Shown one piece after another: positions 9,470 to 18,342 of a stretch of DNA of 64,000 nucleotides. Below the pieces are notes generated by a model. The model did not search any database and was not told where the DNA came from. It saw nothing but the letters and a program-made list of their open reading frames with translations. This stretch comes from Longimicrobium terrae (GTDB taxonomy: Bacteria > Gemmatimonadota > Gemmatimonadetes > Longimicrobiales > Longimicrobiaceae), in contig NZ_JACHIA010000001.1 in NCBI RefSeq assembly GCF_014202995.1, positions 124,001 to 188,000 of the forward strand, read 5' to 3'. Position numbers and translations under genes: made by a program. Each line of letters opens with the position of its first letter. The stretch's first letter is position 1.

Positions 9470-9657
9470 GCCACGTAATGCCCGTCGCCCGCGGCTGAGA
9501 TCCGGCACGGCGGCAGGCACTCCGGCCCCTCTCGCCGGGTTCACACGCATCATACACGGACGGCCGACATGAGACCGGGGCCGGCTGGTCGGCGGCTGCT
9601 CCGGATTCAGCCATCCCGCCGGATCGTGCGCCTTCCGCGCAACCGGGCACGACTTCC

Positions 9658-9686
9658 TTGACCGCCGCGTAAAACGCGACTATATA
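9658..9686 (+). promoter_or_regulatory. Sigma70-type promoter upstream of the 9752 gene
   Basis: TTGACC (9658-9663), a 17-base spacer and TATATA (9681-9686), followed by an AT-rich start region. It lies 66 bases before the start codon of the anchored protein. This is one of the best -10/-35 matches in the window. Confidence 0.65.
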
Positions 9687-9751
9687 TCGCACCTATACGT
9701 TAGTGCCGCCGGTTTTCATGCGTAAGGGTCTTTCAGAATGCGCAGGTTCGC

Positions 9752-10594
9752 TTGAATCCCTCCATATCCGTCCCAGACCAGCAGCGCCTGCACGAGGACA
9801 ATGTCCGGAACGCGCGGCTGGGCATCAGAGCAGCTTGGCTGGGCATCGCTGCCGCAGTGCTGGGCATCGGTGTGGCGGTCCTAGAAGTCAAAGCAAATTT
9901 CAGTCGATCCGAGCCCGAACAGGGGTCCGGAACTCCCAAGAGACCCGGCGGCGGGCCAGAGTCGCCTCCCGTTGTCATTCCACCTGTGCCTCCCCCGCCC
10001 GACAGCGTCGCGGACGCCGGGCCAGTGCCCACCCCCGGAGAAACACCGGTTGACAGGGTTGTCTTTCCCTCGTCTACCCCTGCCAGGGACGGCACCTCCG
10101 CACCTCCGTACGGTGACGGCTTCATGCCGTCCGCCCGTGCGCCGGAGCGCTACGTGAACCCCAGCGTGCTCGCGGGAGGTCATCCCATGACCCTTCTGGT
10201 GGTGCGCGGGAATTCCGGCGCGGAGCAGCGCGTGGCGAGCGGATTGAGCGCGGCCGGCGTGGATGCCCGGACGGGCGCGTTCACGCCCGCGGCTCTCCGT
10301 GACGGCGTGGTGGACCGGCTTTCCGCAGGCGAGACGGCGGCGGAACTGGGGCTCCCGGCGATGACCGGGGACCTGGTGATTGCACGGCTCTCGTTCGATC
10401 CCGTGCAGAACACCATGGACGACCTGATGATGACGCACGCATCCCTCGCCGTGCAGATCGTGTCGCTGAGCGGGGGAACAACGAAGTCGCGCGTATTCCG
10501 TGCGCGAGGCGCGGGGTTCAACGAATCCGCCGCGCTCCAGCAGGCGGAGAGCCGCGTCGTGCAGGACCTTGCCGAGGCACTTGCCTCACCTTGA
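9752..10594 (+). CDS. Membrane-anchored periplasmic protein, function unknown
   Basis: A 280-residue protein with one N-terminal membrane segment (AAWLGIAAAVLGIGVAVLEV, about residues 27-46), a Pro/Gly-rich linker to about 135, and a C-terminal alpha/beta domain starting MTLLVVRGNSGAEQRV. The fold pattern (regenerated name or copy number, a DLVIARLSF strand, a terminal amphipathic helix) recalls the CsgG-like neighbour, but no family was recognised. No ATG fits, so the TTG at 9752 is used, with AGG a few bases upstream. The next gene follows after about 26 bases, so the two are probably one operon. Confidence 0.66.
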   Translation: MNPSISVPDQQRLHEDNVRNARLGIRAAWLGIAAAVLGIGVAVLEVKANFSRSEPEQGSGTPKRPGGGPESPPVVIPPVPPPPDSVADAGPVPTPGETPVDRVVFPSSTPARDGTSAPPYGDGFMPSARAPERYVNPSVLAGGHPMTLLVVRGNSGAEQRVASGLSAAGVDARTGAFTPAALRDGVVDRLSAGETAAELGLPAMTGDLVIARLSFDPVQNTMDDLMMTHASLAVQIVSLSGGTTKSRVFRARGAGFNESAALQQAESRVVQDLAEALASP

Positions 10595-10620
10595 TCACCC
10601 CACAGCGGTTGGAGGATTTA

Positions 10621-11250
10621 ATGCGCAGAATCAATCTGGTTGTCACCGTTGCGTTGCTCACGTTCGGCAATACGGCATGCGGGGCCGTGCAGCAGTACGA
10701 ACGTCTGGCGCGGGCGCTGGAACCCACGCCCAGCGCCACGACGTCGCCCCGGTTCAACCCGCGCCAGCACGAGCGGATCGCGATCCTGGTGGAGGACCAC
10801 ACCGGTACCGGCAGCGGCATTACGCGCCAGGCGGAGGACGAGTTCATGCGGGCGGCCATGGTCAAGGGCTACACAATCGCGGACCGTTCCAACGTGAACG
10901 CCATGATGCAGGAACTCCGGTTCCAGTCCTCCGGCGCCACGGCCAGGGACTACGAACAGGTCGGCAACATGCTTAACGTGTCGGCCATTCTCATCGTGAG
11001 CATCGATGACCTGTCGACTCGCCGCGAGGCCGCGCCCACGATTCAGAGCCTCGTAAGCAACGACAAGCCGGGCCAGGCAGACTTCTCGTATGCCACTGTG
11101 GGCGGGCGCCTGATCAGCGTGCGGGAGGCCGAGGTGCTCTGGGTGGGCACTCTGACCGGGCGGCAACAGGTGGCCAGCGGCACGGCGAACGCGGCCGCGC
11201 TCCCGTACGTTTCGCGCATCGTCGCTGCAGCCATCCCGTCACGGTTCTGA
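10621..11250 (+). CDS. CsgG-like secreted protein
   Basis: A 209-residue protein. GGAGG six bases before the ATG at 10621 fixes the start; the frame opens slightly earlier, over the previous stop. It has an N-terminal signal ending in NTAC, a weak lipobox. The mature part reads HERIAILVEDHTG, EDEFMRAAMVKGYTIADRSNVNAMMQEL, GNMLNVSAILIVSIDDL and VGGRLISVREAEVLWVGTLTG, the order of strands and helices seen in CsgG/curli-transport-like periplasmic domains. True CsgG forms an outer-membrane pore; this protein is short and lacks an obvious transmembrane hairpin, so only the periplasmic fold is suggested. Confidence 0.68.
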   Translation: MRRINLVVTVALLTFGNTACGAVQQYERLARALEPTPSATTSPRFNPRQHERIAILVEDHTGTGSGITRQAEDEFMRAAMVKGYTIADRSNVNAMMQELRFQSSGATARDYEQVGNMLNVSAILIVSIDDLSTRREAAPTIQSLVSNDKPGQADFSYATVGGRLISVREAEVLWVGTLTGRQQVASGTANAAALPYVSRIVAAAIPSRF

Positions 11251-11343
11251 CGCCGACCCGGAGGCGCCCGGGGCTCGGCAGCCCGGAATTCGCCCTGTGT
11301 CTCCGGCCACCGGAGCGCCACGCCCGGCTGATTTCGAGTACAC

Positions 11344-11379
11344 GAAGGCCGCCGTGGCGCACATGCCGCGGCGGCCTTC
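11344..11379 (+). terminator. Hairpin terminator after the CsgG-like gene
   Basis: An 11-base perfect stem, GAAGGCCGCCG paired with CGGCGGCCTTC, lies 94 bases after the stop. It is followed by only a weak T-rich stretch. Confidence 0.6.
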
Positions 11380-11465
11380 ATATGCTTCACGGGTATGAGG
11401 AGCAGAGACTGCGTACAGCGCGCGCCCCCGCATTTCGCCTCCCGAGCCACGGCGGCTCATTGTGC

Positions 11466-11508
11466 CGACCTCCCCGCGACCTCCGCGGCCCCCGCGCCCT
11501 CCGCGTGA
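11466..11508. repeat. 9-bp periodic intergenic array (copy a)
   Basis: A tandem of imperfect 9-base units of the type CCGCGACCT/CCGCGTGAG, ending in CCTCCGCGTGAG. It is the same family as arrays near 18343, 18486, 29443, 29577 and 44609. It abuts the 3' end of the heptosyltransferase gene. Confidence 0.75.
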
Positions 11509-11527
11509 GCTCTCCGACGGCCAGCGG

Positions 11528-12586
11528 CTACACGGAATCCGGCCGAACGCGCCCGCGATACTTCCGGTCCCACACGGCCACCTTCTCCAGCACCTGATCC
11601 ACGGTGATCGTCTTCGTGCGCCCGGGCCGCTTCTCTGGCGTGATGGGATAGTCCTCGCCCGGGTCGCCGTACGCATCCACCAGCAGATCGTGAAAGCGGC
11701 GATACGGCCCGATGCGCTTGGGATTGTAGTAGCCGATCAGCGCCACCGTCGGCGTGCCGAGCGCGGTGGCGATGTGCATCGGTCCCGTATCCAGCGCCAC
11801 AACGAGTTCCGACGCGTCGAAGATCCCCACCAGCTCGCGCAGGGGCACGCCCAGCGTGGAAACGACGGGGTGCCGCGCGTGCTCCATGATCACCCGCTCC
11901 GTCGCCAACTCCCGCTCCGAGCGCCCGCCGACGAGCACCGGCTGCAGCCCGAACCGCTCGTACAGCGCGTCGGAAAGCTCCACCCAGCGCTGCGGCACCC
12001 AGTCCTTTTCCGCGCGCGTCGTGCCAATCACCAGCGACGCGGCGGGCCGGTTCAGCCGGCCCAGGAATGCGCGCTGGGCATCCCGCTCGCCGTCCCACGG
12101 CCCCAGGTTCCACGTCACCGGCTCGGGATTCACGCCCAGAACGTCCAGGAACTCGAAGTACTGGTCCTGCACGTGCCGCTGCCCGCGCGGCGGAATGCGG
12201 TCCGTCGTCACCAGCCAGTTCCAGTCACGCGCGCGTGCCTTGTCGAATCCCAGCTTCACCGGCGCGGAGGCAATCGCCGTCACCATGCTGGCCTTGGCGT
12301 ATACCTGCAGGTTGATGACGACGTCGAACTTGCGGCCGGCGAGCTTGCGGCGGATGCCGGTGAACGCCCGCCACCCCGCGCGCCGCTCAAAGAGGATGAT
12401 CTCGTCCACGTCCGGATGGCCGCGCACCAGAGACGCCGGGCCGGGCTGCAGCACCCAGGTGATGTGGATGGCGGGATCGTGCCGCTTGAGCGCGGTTACG
12501 ACGGGGAGCACGTGGACGGTGTCGCCCACGGCGCTCATCATCACGATCAGGACGCGCGCGGCGGGCGGAAGGCGTACGGCGGACAA
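11528..12586 (-). CDS. Glycosyltransferase family 9 (heptosyltransferase-like)
   Basis: About 352 residues. The N-terminal [20 protein letters not shown] is the GT9 start with the Asp of the acceptor site. The C-terminal nucleotide-sugar site includes [60 protein letters not shown]. Such enzymes add ADP-heptose-type sugars to lipopolysaccharide core at the inner membrane. The frame runs to 12823, but family alignment puts the start just before RVLIV; TTG at 12586 is the best in-frame choice and is uncertain. No other core-LPS genes adjoin it. The divergently transcribed small genes at 12750 are its only close neighbours. Confidence 0.86.
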   Translation of the reverse strand: MSAVRLPPAARVLIVMMSAVGDTVHVLPVVTALKRHDPAIHITWVLQPGPASLVRGHPDVDEIILFERRAGWRAFTGIRRKLAGRKFDVVINLQVYAKASMVTAIASAPVKLGFDKARARDWNWLVTTDRIPPRGQRHVQDQYFEFLDVLGVNPEPVTWNLGPWDGERDAQRAFLGRLNRPAASLVIGTTRAEKDWVPQRWVELSDALYERFGLQPVLVGGRSERELATERVIMEHARHPVVSTLGVPLRELVGIFDASELVVALDTGPMHIATALGTPTVALIGYYNPKRIGPYRRFHDLLVDAYGDPGEDYPITPEKRPGRTKTITVDQVLEKVAVWDRKYRGRVRPDSV

Positions 12587-12749
12587 CGGACGGCCGGGAT
12601 CGGGTGAACGGGCGCAAAACGGCGCGCAAGATAGCCGGGCCGCCGCGCGCGCCGCAATCGACGCCGGAGTGGCGCGGCGTGCGCGGGCCGTGTACATTCG
12701 CGGCGATCTGCCACGGCGGCGTGCCCGCCCGCACCACCGGAAGGCCGGA

Positions 12750-12968
12750 ATGAACGAGACCATTGGAACGCTGATCGCACGCCTCGCCGAGACCAACATC
12801 GAGCTCTGGCACGAGGAAGACAAAGCGCGGGTGGATGACGACCATCAGGTGGCGGCCGCCAAGCGCGCGGTCGACAAGCTGAACCAGAAGCGCAACGACC
12901 TCATCGAGCGCATCGACGAGGCCGTGATGGACGCGGTGCGCGCCGCGGGCGGAGGCGTCCGTGGCTGA
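12750..12968 (+). CDS. Small DUF4254-like protein A
   Basis: A 72-residue, highly charged helical protein ([23 protein letters not shown], then [17 protein letters not shown]). The IxxLIxxLxxxNIxLWHxEDKAR pattern resembles the C-terminal helix pair of DUF4254 proteins, which often sit beside sugar-transfer genes. AAGG/CCGGA precedes the ATG. It overlaps the next small gene by eight bases, so the two are coupled and may form a complex. Function is unknown. Confidence 0.72.
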   Translation: MNETIGTLIARLAETNIELWHEEDKARVDDDHQVAAAKRAVDKLNQKRNDLIERIDEAVMDAVRAAGGGVRG

Positions 12969-13233
12969 AACGGTGGGCTCGCTGGTAGACAAGCTCAGCA
13001 TCATCGAGCTCAAGATCTACCACATGCGCGAGCAGGCCGAGCGCCCCGACGCCGAGCCGGAGTTCGTGGAGCGGTGCGTGGGGCGGCTGGAAGTGATGCG
13101 CATGCAGCGCGACGACCTGGCCCAGGAACTGTCCACGCTGCTGACGGACATCGCGTCCGGGCGCGTGGTGCCCAAGGTGTACCGCCAGTTCAAGATGTAC
13201 AACGACCCGCAGTACCGTCAGCCCGCCTCCTGA
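12961..13233 (+). CDS. Small DUF4254-like protein B
   Basis: A 90-residue helical protein with a GTG start overlapping the upstream stop. It repeats the same pattern as its partner: [23 protein letters not shown], then [20 protein letters not shown], ending [14 protein letters not shown]. The pair looks like a duplication in which each member keeps the [IV]GxL[IV]xxLxxxxLxxxHxxxQ/DK helix. No catalytic residues are evident. A strong hairpin follows, closing a two-gene operon. Confidence 0.74.
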   Translation: MAETVGSLVDKLSIIELKIYHMREQAERPDAEPEFVERCVGRLEVMRMQRDDLAQELSTLLTDIASGRVVPKVYRQFKMYNDPQYRQPAS

Positions 13234-13254
13234 CGCTGCACGCTGGATGACAGA

Positions 13255-13290
13255 AACGCCGCCCCGGCTCCACGGCCGGGGCGGCGTTTG
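13255..13290 (+). terminator. Hairpin terminator after the small gene pair
   Basis: GCCGCCCCGGC and GCCGGGGCGGC form an 11-base stem around a short loop, followed by GTTTG. It lies 25 bases after the stop and also faces the end of the convergent toxin gene. Confidence 0.7.
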
Positions 13291-13307
13291 TGTATTCGGC
13301 ACGCCGT

Positions 13308-13622
13308 TTATCGAAGCACGCGCCGCTGCCAGTCTTCAGGATCACGCGCCGTGTGCAGGCACGCGAGTACCACGATGGTCAGCGCGAAGATCTCGTAAAA
13401 GACGGCGTACGGGAACTTGCGCAGAAGTACCCGGCGCGTGGGCCCAAATACCCGCTGGTAGCGAAGCGGGCCATGCGCGACGTTGTCCAGAGCAGATCGC
13501 AGTTGATCCAGAAAGGAGCGGCCGAGTCCTCGCTTCTGCGCGTCGTACCAGCGAATTGCATCCGTGATGTCCGCCTCCGCTTCCGGCAGGAGCACGGATT
13601 CGTAGACAACGGGCCGCCTCAC
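13308..13622 (-). CDS. RelE/ParE-family toxin
   Basis: A 104-residue protein with the ParE-type order: EAEADITDAIRWYDAQKRGLGRSFLDQLRSAL, then RRVLLRKFPYAVFYEIF, then VLACLHTARDPEDW. ParE toxins poison DNA gyrase and RelE toxins cut mRNA in the ribosome; which applies cannot be read from sequence. The GTG start overlaps the stop of the upstream antitoxin gene (GTGA), the usual antitoxin-first arrangement, so synthesis is coupled. Confidence 0.86.
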   Translation of the reverse strand: MRRPVVYESVLLPEAEADITDAIRWYDAQKRGLGRSFLDQLRSALDNVAHGPLRYQRVFGPTRRVLLRKFPYAVFYEIFALTIVVLACLHTARDPEDWQRRVLR

Positions 13623-13855
13623 CCCAGAGATCGCTCGATCCGATCCAGCGCCTCATGCAGCGGGACCGCCCGTCCCGGATTCTGGTGGTAGGCACGGGAA
13701 CGGCGCATGATCTCCCGGGCCTGCGCCTGACTGACCGGAAGCCGGTCTGGATGGGCCTCGGCCTCATCGGCCACGCTATCCCACAGATCGGCCGCAAGCT
13801 GCGCTCGTTCGGAGAGGCTGAGCGCCAGCAGTTCGGAAAGCGGGATTTCACTCAT
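13619..13855 (-). CDS. Addiction-module antitoxin (TIGR02574-like)
   Basis: A 78-residue protein starting IPLSELLALSLSERAQLAADLWDSVADE, the LSxxERxxLxxxLWDS pattern of the putative addiction module component family that pairs with ParE/RelE toxins. It ends in a helix (LHEALDRIERSL) likely to wrap the toxin. ATG at 13855 was chosen over the longer frame to 13957 because family members begin just before this helix. It is expected to repress its own promoter together with the toxin, but no operator palindrome was identified. Confidence 0.84.
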   Translation of the reverse strand: MSEIPLSELLALSLSERAQLAADLWDSVADEAEAHPDRLPVSQAQAREIMRRSRAYHQNPGRAVPLHEALDRIERSLG

Positions 13856-14268
13856 GCTCCAAGAGTACCCGCTCTCGCGCTCCTGATCAACCCGACTCGC
13901 CAATCCGCCGGAGTGGACGGCCATACCCGGATCGCGCGGCACTACGGAATCGTGCATCGTGCCTCCTGAACAAAGGGGAACAACAAAGCCCGCTCACTAC
14001 GCCTGATCACATCATGTCGAGCGGGCCGCAAACGACTCTCTGTCAGCTGATACCCCCGTCACAGACGGTGACGGACTGTGACGCGGGCCGGGAGCCGCAG
14101 TCAATCATCCCGAGTCTCAGGCCCGATCAACTGCACAGCGTGGACAGAGGATAACGAGCACGCATCCGTCGCGCAACGCTCCTGTTTCGCCCCTGTGTTT
14201 GTCACGCGGCGGCGGGGCGCGTATCATGTTCCGCTCTGACGTCAGCCTCCCCGCACCGACGCTCCGGA
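13856..14268. other. Intergenic region with divergent control regions
   Basis: About 410 bases between the toxin-antitoxin genes (minus) and the amidohydrolase (plus). The right end holds the promoter listed separately. The middle has a dyad in CGTCACAGACGGTGACG near 14057-14073, which could be an operator or part of an RNA hairpin. No ORF was supported. Confidence 0.45.
14199..14227 (+). promoter_or_regulatory. Sigma70-type promoter of the amidohydrolase gene
   Basis: TTGTCA (14199-14204), a 17-base GC-rich spacer, and TATCAT (14222-14227). The start codon is 42 bases downstream of the -10 box. Confidence 0.65.
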
Positions 14269-16035
14269 ATGACGCGTAGCCGCCCGCTTCTGCTCGCCCT
14301 GTGTGCGCTGTCCGCCTGCGCACGGCCGCATCCGCCCATTCTACACGGCCCGGCCGCGCCGGATCCCGCGGCGATGAACTCCCGCTCGCCCGGGTGGCCG
14401 CGCACGAGCGGCCAGGCCGACATGATCCTGGTGGGCGGGCGCGTGTTCGTGGCTGACAACGCGAACACGATGGCGCAGGCCGTCGCGCTCCGGAACGGCA
14501 CCGTGCTGGCCGTGGGGACGGACGCGCAGATCCGCGCCCTCGCCGGGCCGGACACGCGGACCGTGGACCTGCAGGGCCGGCTCGTCACGCCGGGGTTCAA
14601 CGACGCGCACGTGCACTTTGGCGCGGGCGGGCAGAACCTGCTGCAGGTGAGCCTGCTGGGCGCCACGTCGCTGGCGGAAATCGAACGGCGGGTGGCGGCC
14701 GCGGCGGAGCAGGCGGCGCCGGGCGAATGGATTCTGGGACGCGGATGGGACCAGACGCGCCTTCCCGCCTCGGAGCTGGGCCCCGGCGGCTGGCCCACCA
14801 ACGCCGCGCTGAACCGCGCGGCGCCCAAGAATCCGGTGGTGCTGACGCGCGTGGACGGCCACACCTCGTGGGCCAACGAGACCGCGCTGCGAATCTCCGG
14901 CGTCACCGAAGACACGCCCAACCCCTCCGGCGGCGAAATCGTCCGCCATCCCACCACGCGGCAGGCGACCGGCATCCTCAAGGAATCCGCCGAGTCGCTG
15001 GTGACGCGCTTCATCCCCGACCCCACCGAAGCGCAGGAGCGCCGCGGCATTCACGCCGCGATGGACCTGGCCGCGCGCACGGGCGTCACCAGCGTGCAGA
15101 GCGACGTCACCCCGTCCCACGTGGCCATCTATCAGCAGCTTCGCGACGCGGACTCGCTCACGGTGCGCATCTACGGCTGGCTGCCGCTGCAGAGGGAGAT
15201 GATCGACACCCTGCGCGCCCGCCGCATCACCGCGCCCACGGGCGACGACTGGGTGCGGGTGGGGATGGTGAAGGGGTACACGGATGGCACGCTGGGCTCG
15301 CGCACCGCGTACATGCAGGAGCCCTTTGCGGATGACCACTCCGTGCGCGGGCTGCCGCAGTACACCAACGCGCAGCTGGATTCGCTCGTCACCGCGGCGG
15401 ACGCGGCCGGGCTGCAGGTGATCCTGCACGCCATCGGCGACGCGGCCAACCACCAGGCGCTGAACGCCTTTGAGAACGCGGCGCGCGCCAACCCCGCGCA
15501 CCCGCGCCGGCACCGCATCGAGCACGCGCAGGTGCTGGACCGGGCCGACATCCCCCGCTTTCGCGAGCTGGGCGTCATCGCCAGCATGCAGCCCACGCAC
15601 GCCACCAGCGACATGCGCTGGGCCGAGACGCGCATCGGACACGACCGCGCGGTGGAAGGCGCCTACGCGTGGCGGACGCTGCTGGACGCGGGCGCCACGG
15701 TCATCTTCGGCACCGACTTTCCGGTGGAGCCGCTGCCGCCGGTGGAGGGCATCTACTCCGCCGTCACCCGCCAGAGCCGCGAAGAGCCGGGGGTGCCGCC
15801 GGGCGGCTGGCTTCCCGCGCAGCGGCTGACCCGTGCGGAGGCCATCCGCCTGTACACGTCGGCGTCTGCGTTCGGGGAGTGGCAGGAGGCCAGAAAGGGC
15901 ACGCTGCGGCCGGGGATGCTGGGCGACCTGGTGGTGTGGGACCGCGACCTGCTCACCGTGCCCGAAGCGGACATCCTGAACGCCGAGCCGGTGCTTACGG
16001 TGGTCGGCGGACGCGTGGTCTACGAGCGCCGATGA
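14269..16035 (+). CDS. Lipoprotein amidohydrolase (YtcJ/amidohydrolase 3 family)
   Basis: A 588-residue protein with a short lipoprotein signal (LLLALCALSAC, Cys near 17), so it is probably anchored in the envelope. The catalytic domain starts at MILVGGRVF and has the metal site GFNDAHVHF near residue 108. Later metal ligands sit in VILHAIGDAANHQAL and RHRIEHAQVL, and IFGTDFPVEPL holds the catalytic Asp. It ends with the beta-sandwich strand pair DLVVWDRDLL. Family members hydrolyse C-N bonds in N-acyl or cyclic amide substrates; the substrate here is unknown. Length is usual for the family. The patatin gene follows after 31 bases and may be co-transcribed. Confidence 0.88.
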   Translation: MTRSRPLLLALCALSACARPHPPILHGPAAPDPAAMNSRSPGWPRTSGQADMILVGGRVFVADNANTMAQAVALRNGTVLAVGTDAQIRALAGPDTRTVDLQGRLVTPGFNDAHVHFGAGGQNLLQVSLLGATSLAEIERRVAAAAEQAAPGEWILGRGWDQTRLPASELGPGGWPTNAALNRAAPKNPVVLTRVDGHTSWANETALRISGVTEDTPNPSGGEIVRHPTTRQATGILKESAESLVTRFIPDPTEAQERRGIHAAMDLAARTGVTSVQSDVTPSHVAIYQQLRDADSLTVRIYGWLPLQREMIDTLRARRITAPTGDDWVRVGMVKGYTDGTLGSRTAYMQEPFADDHSVRGLPQYTNAQLDSLVTAADAAGLQVILHAIGDAANHQALNAFENAARANPAHPRRHRIEHAQVLDRADIPRFRELGVIASMQPTHATSDMRWAETRIGHDRAVEGAYAWRTLLDAGATVIFGTDFPVEPLPPVEGIYSAVTRQSREEPGVPPGGWLPAQRLTRAEAIRLYTSASAFGEWQEARKGTLRPGMLGDLVVWDRDLLTVPEADILNAEPVLTVVGGRVVYERR

Positions 16036-16066
16036 CGGATTCCGGACGAGGGACGGGAGGCGGGGC

Positions 16067-17287
16067 GTGACGGACGGGCAGCCGAGGTACCCGGACGGAT
16101 TCCGGTCGCAGGCGGGGCGCGAGTTCGCGCCCGCGGGAGCGACCACGGACCGCGGCGAACTGGCGCTGGTGCTCACCGGCGGCGGGGCGCGCGGGGCGTA
16201 CCAGGTGGGAATGCTGCGCTACCTGGCGCGTGCGTATCCGGACCTGAACATCCCCATCCTGAGCGGCGTTTCGGCGGGGGCCATCAACACGGCGCTGCTG
16301 GCCCAGCATCACGGCACCTTTCTGCAGGCCGTCACCGAGCTGGCCGGGCTGTGGTCGGAGCTGATGCCGGAGCGCATCTTTCGCGTGGATGTGCGGTCGC
16401 TGGCGGCAAACCTGGGTCGCTGGGGCATCCGACTCACCTCCGGCGGCTTCGGGGAGAGCCATGCGCGCGGGCTGGTGGACACGGAGCCGCTGCGCGGATT
16501 CCTGGAAGAAGCGCTCGCGCCGGTCAACGGCGAGCTGACGGGGATCGACTACAACCTGCACCGCGGCACGCTCAAGGCCACGAGCATCAGCACCACGGAC
16601 TACAACACCGGGCAGTCGGTGGTGTGGGTGCAGGGGCGCGACATCGAGACGTGGGAGCGGCCGGGCAGAACGAGCCGAAGCTGCCGGCTCACGGTGGACC
16701 ACATCATGGCCTCCGCCGCGCTGCCGCTCTTCTTTCCCGCGGTGCAGATCGGGCCGCACTGGTACGGCGATGGCGGCATCAAGCTCACGGCGCCGCTCTC
16801 CCCCGCCCTGCACCTGGGCGCGCGGCGCATCCTTGCCGTCAGCACGCGCTACGACCGTACGCGCGACGAGGCCAACAGCGTGGACGTGCGGGGCTACCCG
16901 CCGCCGGCGCAGGTCATCGGGCAGCTGATGGACGCCATCTTCCTGGAGATGGTTGACCAGGACGTGGCGCGGATGGAGCGCATCAACCGCATCGTCCAGA
17001 AGGTGCCGCCGGAGCACCGGGACGGCATGCGCCCCGTGGAGCTGATGGTGATGCGCCCGTCGCGCGACTTGGCCAAGCTGGCGGCGGACTACGAGCCGCG
17101 TCTGCCGCGCGCGTTCCGGCTGATGACGCGCGGGCTGGGCACGCGGCAGACCTCCAGCCCCGACGTCCTGAGCATGATCATGTTCCAGGATGATTACGCC
17201 AAGCGGCTGATGGCGCTGGGCGAGGAGGACGCCGAGCGCCGCGGCGAAGAGCTGGACCACTTCCTCCGCGACGACCAGGGATCGTAA
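16067..17287 (+). CDS. Patatin-like phospholipase
   Basis: A 406-residue cytoplasmic protein with a GTG start. It carries the full patatin Ser-Asp dyad set: oxyanion loop LTGGGARGAYQVG near residue 37, nucleophile motif GVSAGAIN near 67, and DGG of YGDGGIK near 230 as catalytic Asp. These enzymes release fatty acids from glycerolipids. No signal peptide or membrane segment is visible. It lies directly after the amidohydrolase, and a strong hairpin follows its stop. Confidence 0.9.
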   Translation: MTDGQPRYPDGFRSQAGREFAPAGATTDRGELALVLTGGGARGAYQVGMLRYLARAYPDLNIPILSGVSAGAINTALLAQHHGTFLQAVTELAGLWSELMPERIFRVDVRSLAANLGRWGIRLTSGGFGESHARGLVDTEPLRGFLEEALAPVNGELTGIDYNLHRGTLKATSISTTDYNTGQSVVWVQGRDIETWERPGRTSRSCRLTVDHIMASAALPLFFPAVQIGPHWYGDGGIKLTAPLSPALHLGARRILAVSTRYDRTRDEANSVDVRGYPPPAQVIGQLMDAIFLEMVDQDVARMERINRIVQKVPPEHRDGMRPVELMVMRPSRDLAKLAADYEPRLPRAFRLMTRGLGTRQTSSPDVLSMIMFQDDYAKRLMALGEEDAERRGEELDHFLRDDQGS

Positions 17288-17305
17288 CTGGCGCTGGACA
17301 ACGAT

Positions 17306-17345
17306 CAGAACGCCGCCCGGTGCACCAGCCCGGGCGGCGTTCTGT
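17306..17345 (+). terminator. Hairpin terminator after the patatin gene
   Basis: GAACGCCGCCCGG pairs with the CCGGGCGGCGTTC stem around TGCACCAG, followed by TGTTTC. It begins about 20 bases after the stop. Confidence 0.78.
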
Positions 17346-17347
17346 TT

Positions 17348-17413
17348 CTCGTACTCTCGTACTCTCGTACTCTCGTACTCTCGTACTTTCTGACTTTCGT
17401 ACCTTCGTACTTC
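17348..17413. repeat. 10-bp tandem array CTCGTACT (AGTACGARAG family)
   Basis: Four near-perfect copies of TCTCGTACTC are followed by diverged copies (TTTCTGACTT, TCGTACCTTC). The reverse-complement form occurs at 36971-37003, again next to a gene end. It lies between a terminator and the DUF72 gene. Confidence 0.85.
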
Positions 17414-17446
17414 CCTTCCGGCACCGTGGATGCATCACCCCGCTGC

Positions 17447-18238
17447 ATGCCCACACCTGATGCGCGTCCCGAGAAGCCGTCCGCCACCACGGAATCCGCC
17501 ACGAGCGGCGTTCTGATCGGCTGCGCGGGATGGTCGCTGCCGCGCGACGTGCAGGAGCAGTTTCCGGTGGAGGGCACGCACCTTCAGCGGTACGCGGGCG
17601 TGTTCGGCGCGGCGGAGATCAACTCCTCGTTCCACCGCCCGCACCGGCCCACGACCTACGCGAAGTGGGCGGACAGCGTGCCGGATGCATTCCGTTTCAG
17701 CGCCAAGCTCCCCAAGACGATCACGCATACGCAGAAGCTGGTGGATACCGACGAGCTTCTGGACACGTTTCTGGCCGAGGTCGGCGGGCTGGGCGACAAG
17801 CTGGCGTGCCTGCTCGTGCAGCTTCCGCCGAGCCTGCGGCTGAATCCGGAGGTCGCAGCGCCGTTCCTGGCCGGCCTTCGCGCGCGCACGACGGTCGTGC
17901 TGGTCTGCGAGCCGCGCCACCAGACGTGGTTCACACCGGAGGCGGATGCGCTGCTGGCGGAATGCGGGATCGGACGTGTGGGCGCGGACCCGGCGCGCGT
18001 CCCGGCCGCGGCGCATCCCGGCGCGTGGGGACCGATCGCGTACTATCGCCTGCACGGTTCGCCGCGCATCTACTACTCCGCGTACGAGCGTGCTTTTCTG
18101 GATGACATCGCGGACCATCTGCGTGCGGACGTCGCTGCCGGTCGCGAGGCGTGGTGCATCTTCGACAACACCGCGTCCGGCGCCGCCGCCGCCAACGCGC
18201 TCGAACTGCGCGCCATGCTCGGTGACGGCGCGGATTGA
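17447..18238 (+). CDS. DUF72 (YecE-like) protein
   Basis: About 263 residues. The N-terminal LIGCAGWSLPRDV and YAGVFGAAEINSSFHRPHR match the DUF72 TIM-barrel start, then FRFSAKLPKTITH, LACLLVQLPPSL, VVLVCEPRHQTWF and IAYYRLHGSPRIYYSAY follow in family order. Function of DUF72 proteins is not established; the fold suggests a sugar or nucleic-acid related hydrolase. A GTG at 17426 is an alternative start; neither has a clear ribosome site. The repeat array directly upstream may carry the promoter or separate it from the patatin gene. Confidence 0.85.
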   Translation: MPTPDARPEKPSATTESATSGVLIGCAGWSLPRDVQEQFPVEGTHLQRYAGVFGAAEINSSFHRPHRPTTYAKWADSVPDAFRFSAKLPKTITHTQKLVDTDELLDTFLAEVGGLGDKLACLLVQLPPSLRLNPEVAAPFLAGLRARTTVVLVCEPRHQTWFTPEADALLAECGIGRVGADPARVPAAAHPGAWGPIAYYRLHGSPRIYYSAYERAFLDDIADHLRADVAAGREAWCIFDNTASGAAAANALELRAMLGDGAD

Positions 18239-18262
18239 TCCCATCTCGCCTGCAAAAAAACG

Positions 18263-18296
18263 AAACCGCCGCTCCCTGCTCGGAAGCGGCGGTTCT
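18263..18296 (+). terminator. Hairpin terminator after the DUF72 gene
   Basis: AACCGCCGCT pairs with AGCGGCGGTT, preceded by an A7 run and followed by CTGTCTGTC. It starts about 25 bases after the stop. Confidence 0.75.
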
Positions 18297-18342
18297 GTCT
18301 GTCATCCATCATCCCGTGCGGCCGCCAAGTGTGAAACTGCAT

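Noticed and set aside
17348-17413. Possible CRISPR or iteron origin
   Set aside because: The 10-base units lack spacers, and no Rep protein gene or AT-rich melting region is adjacent.
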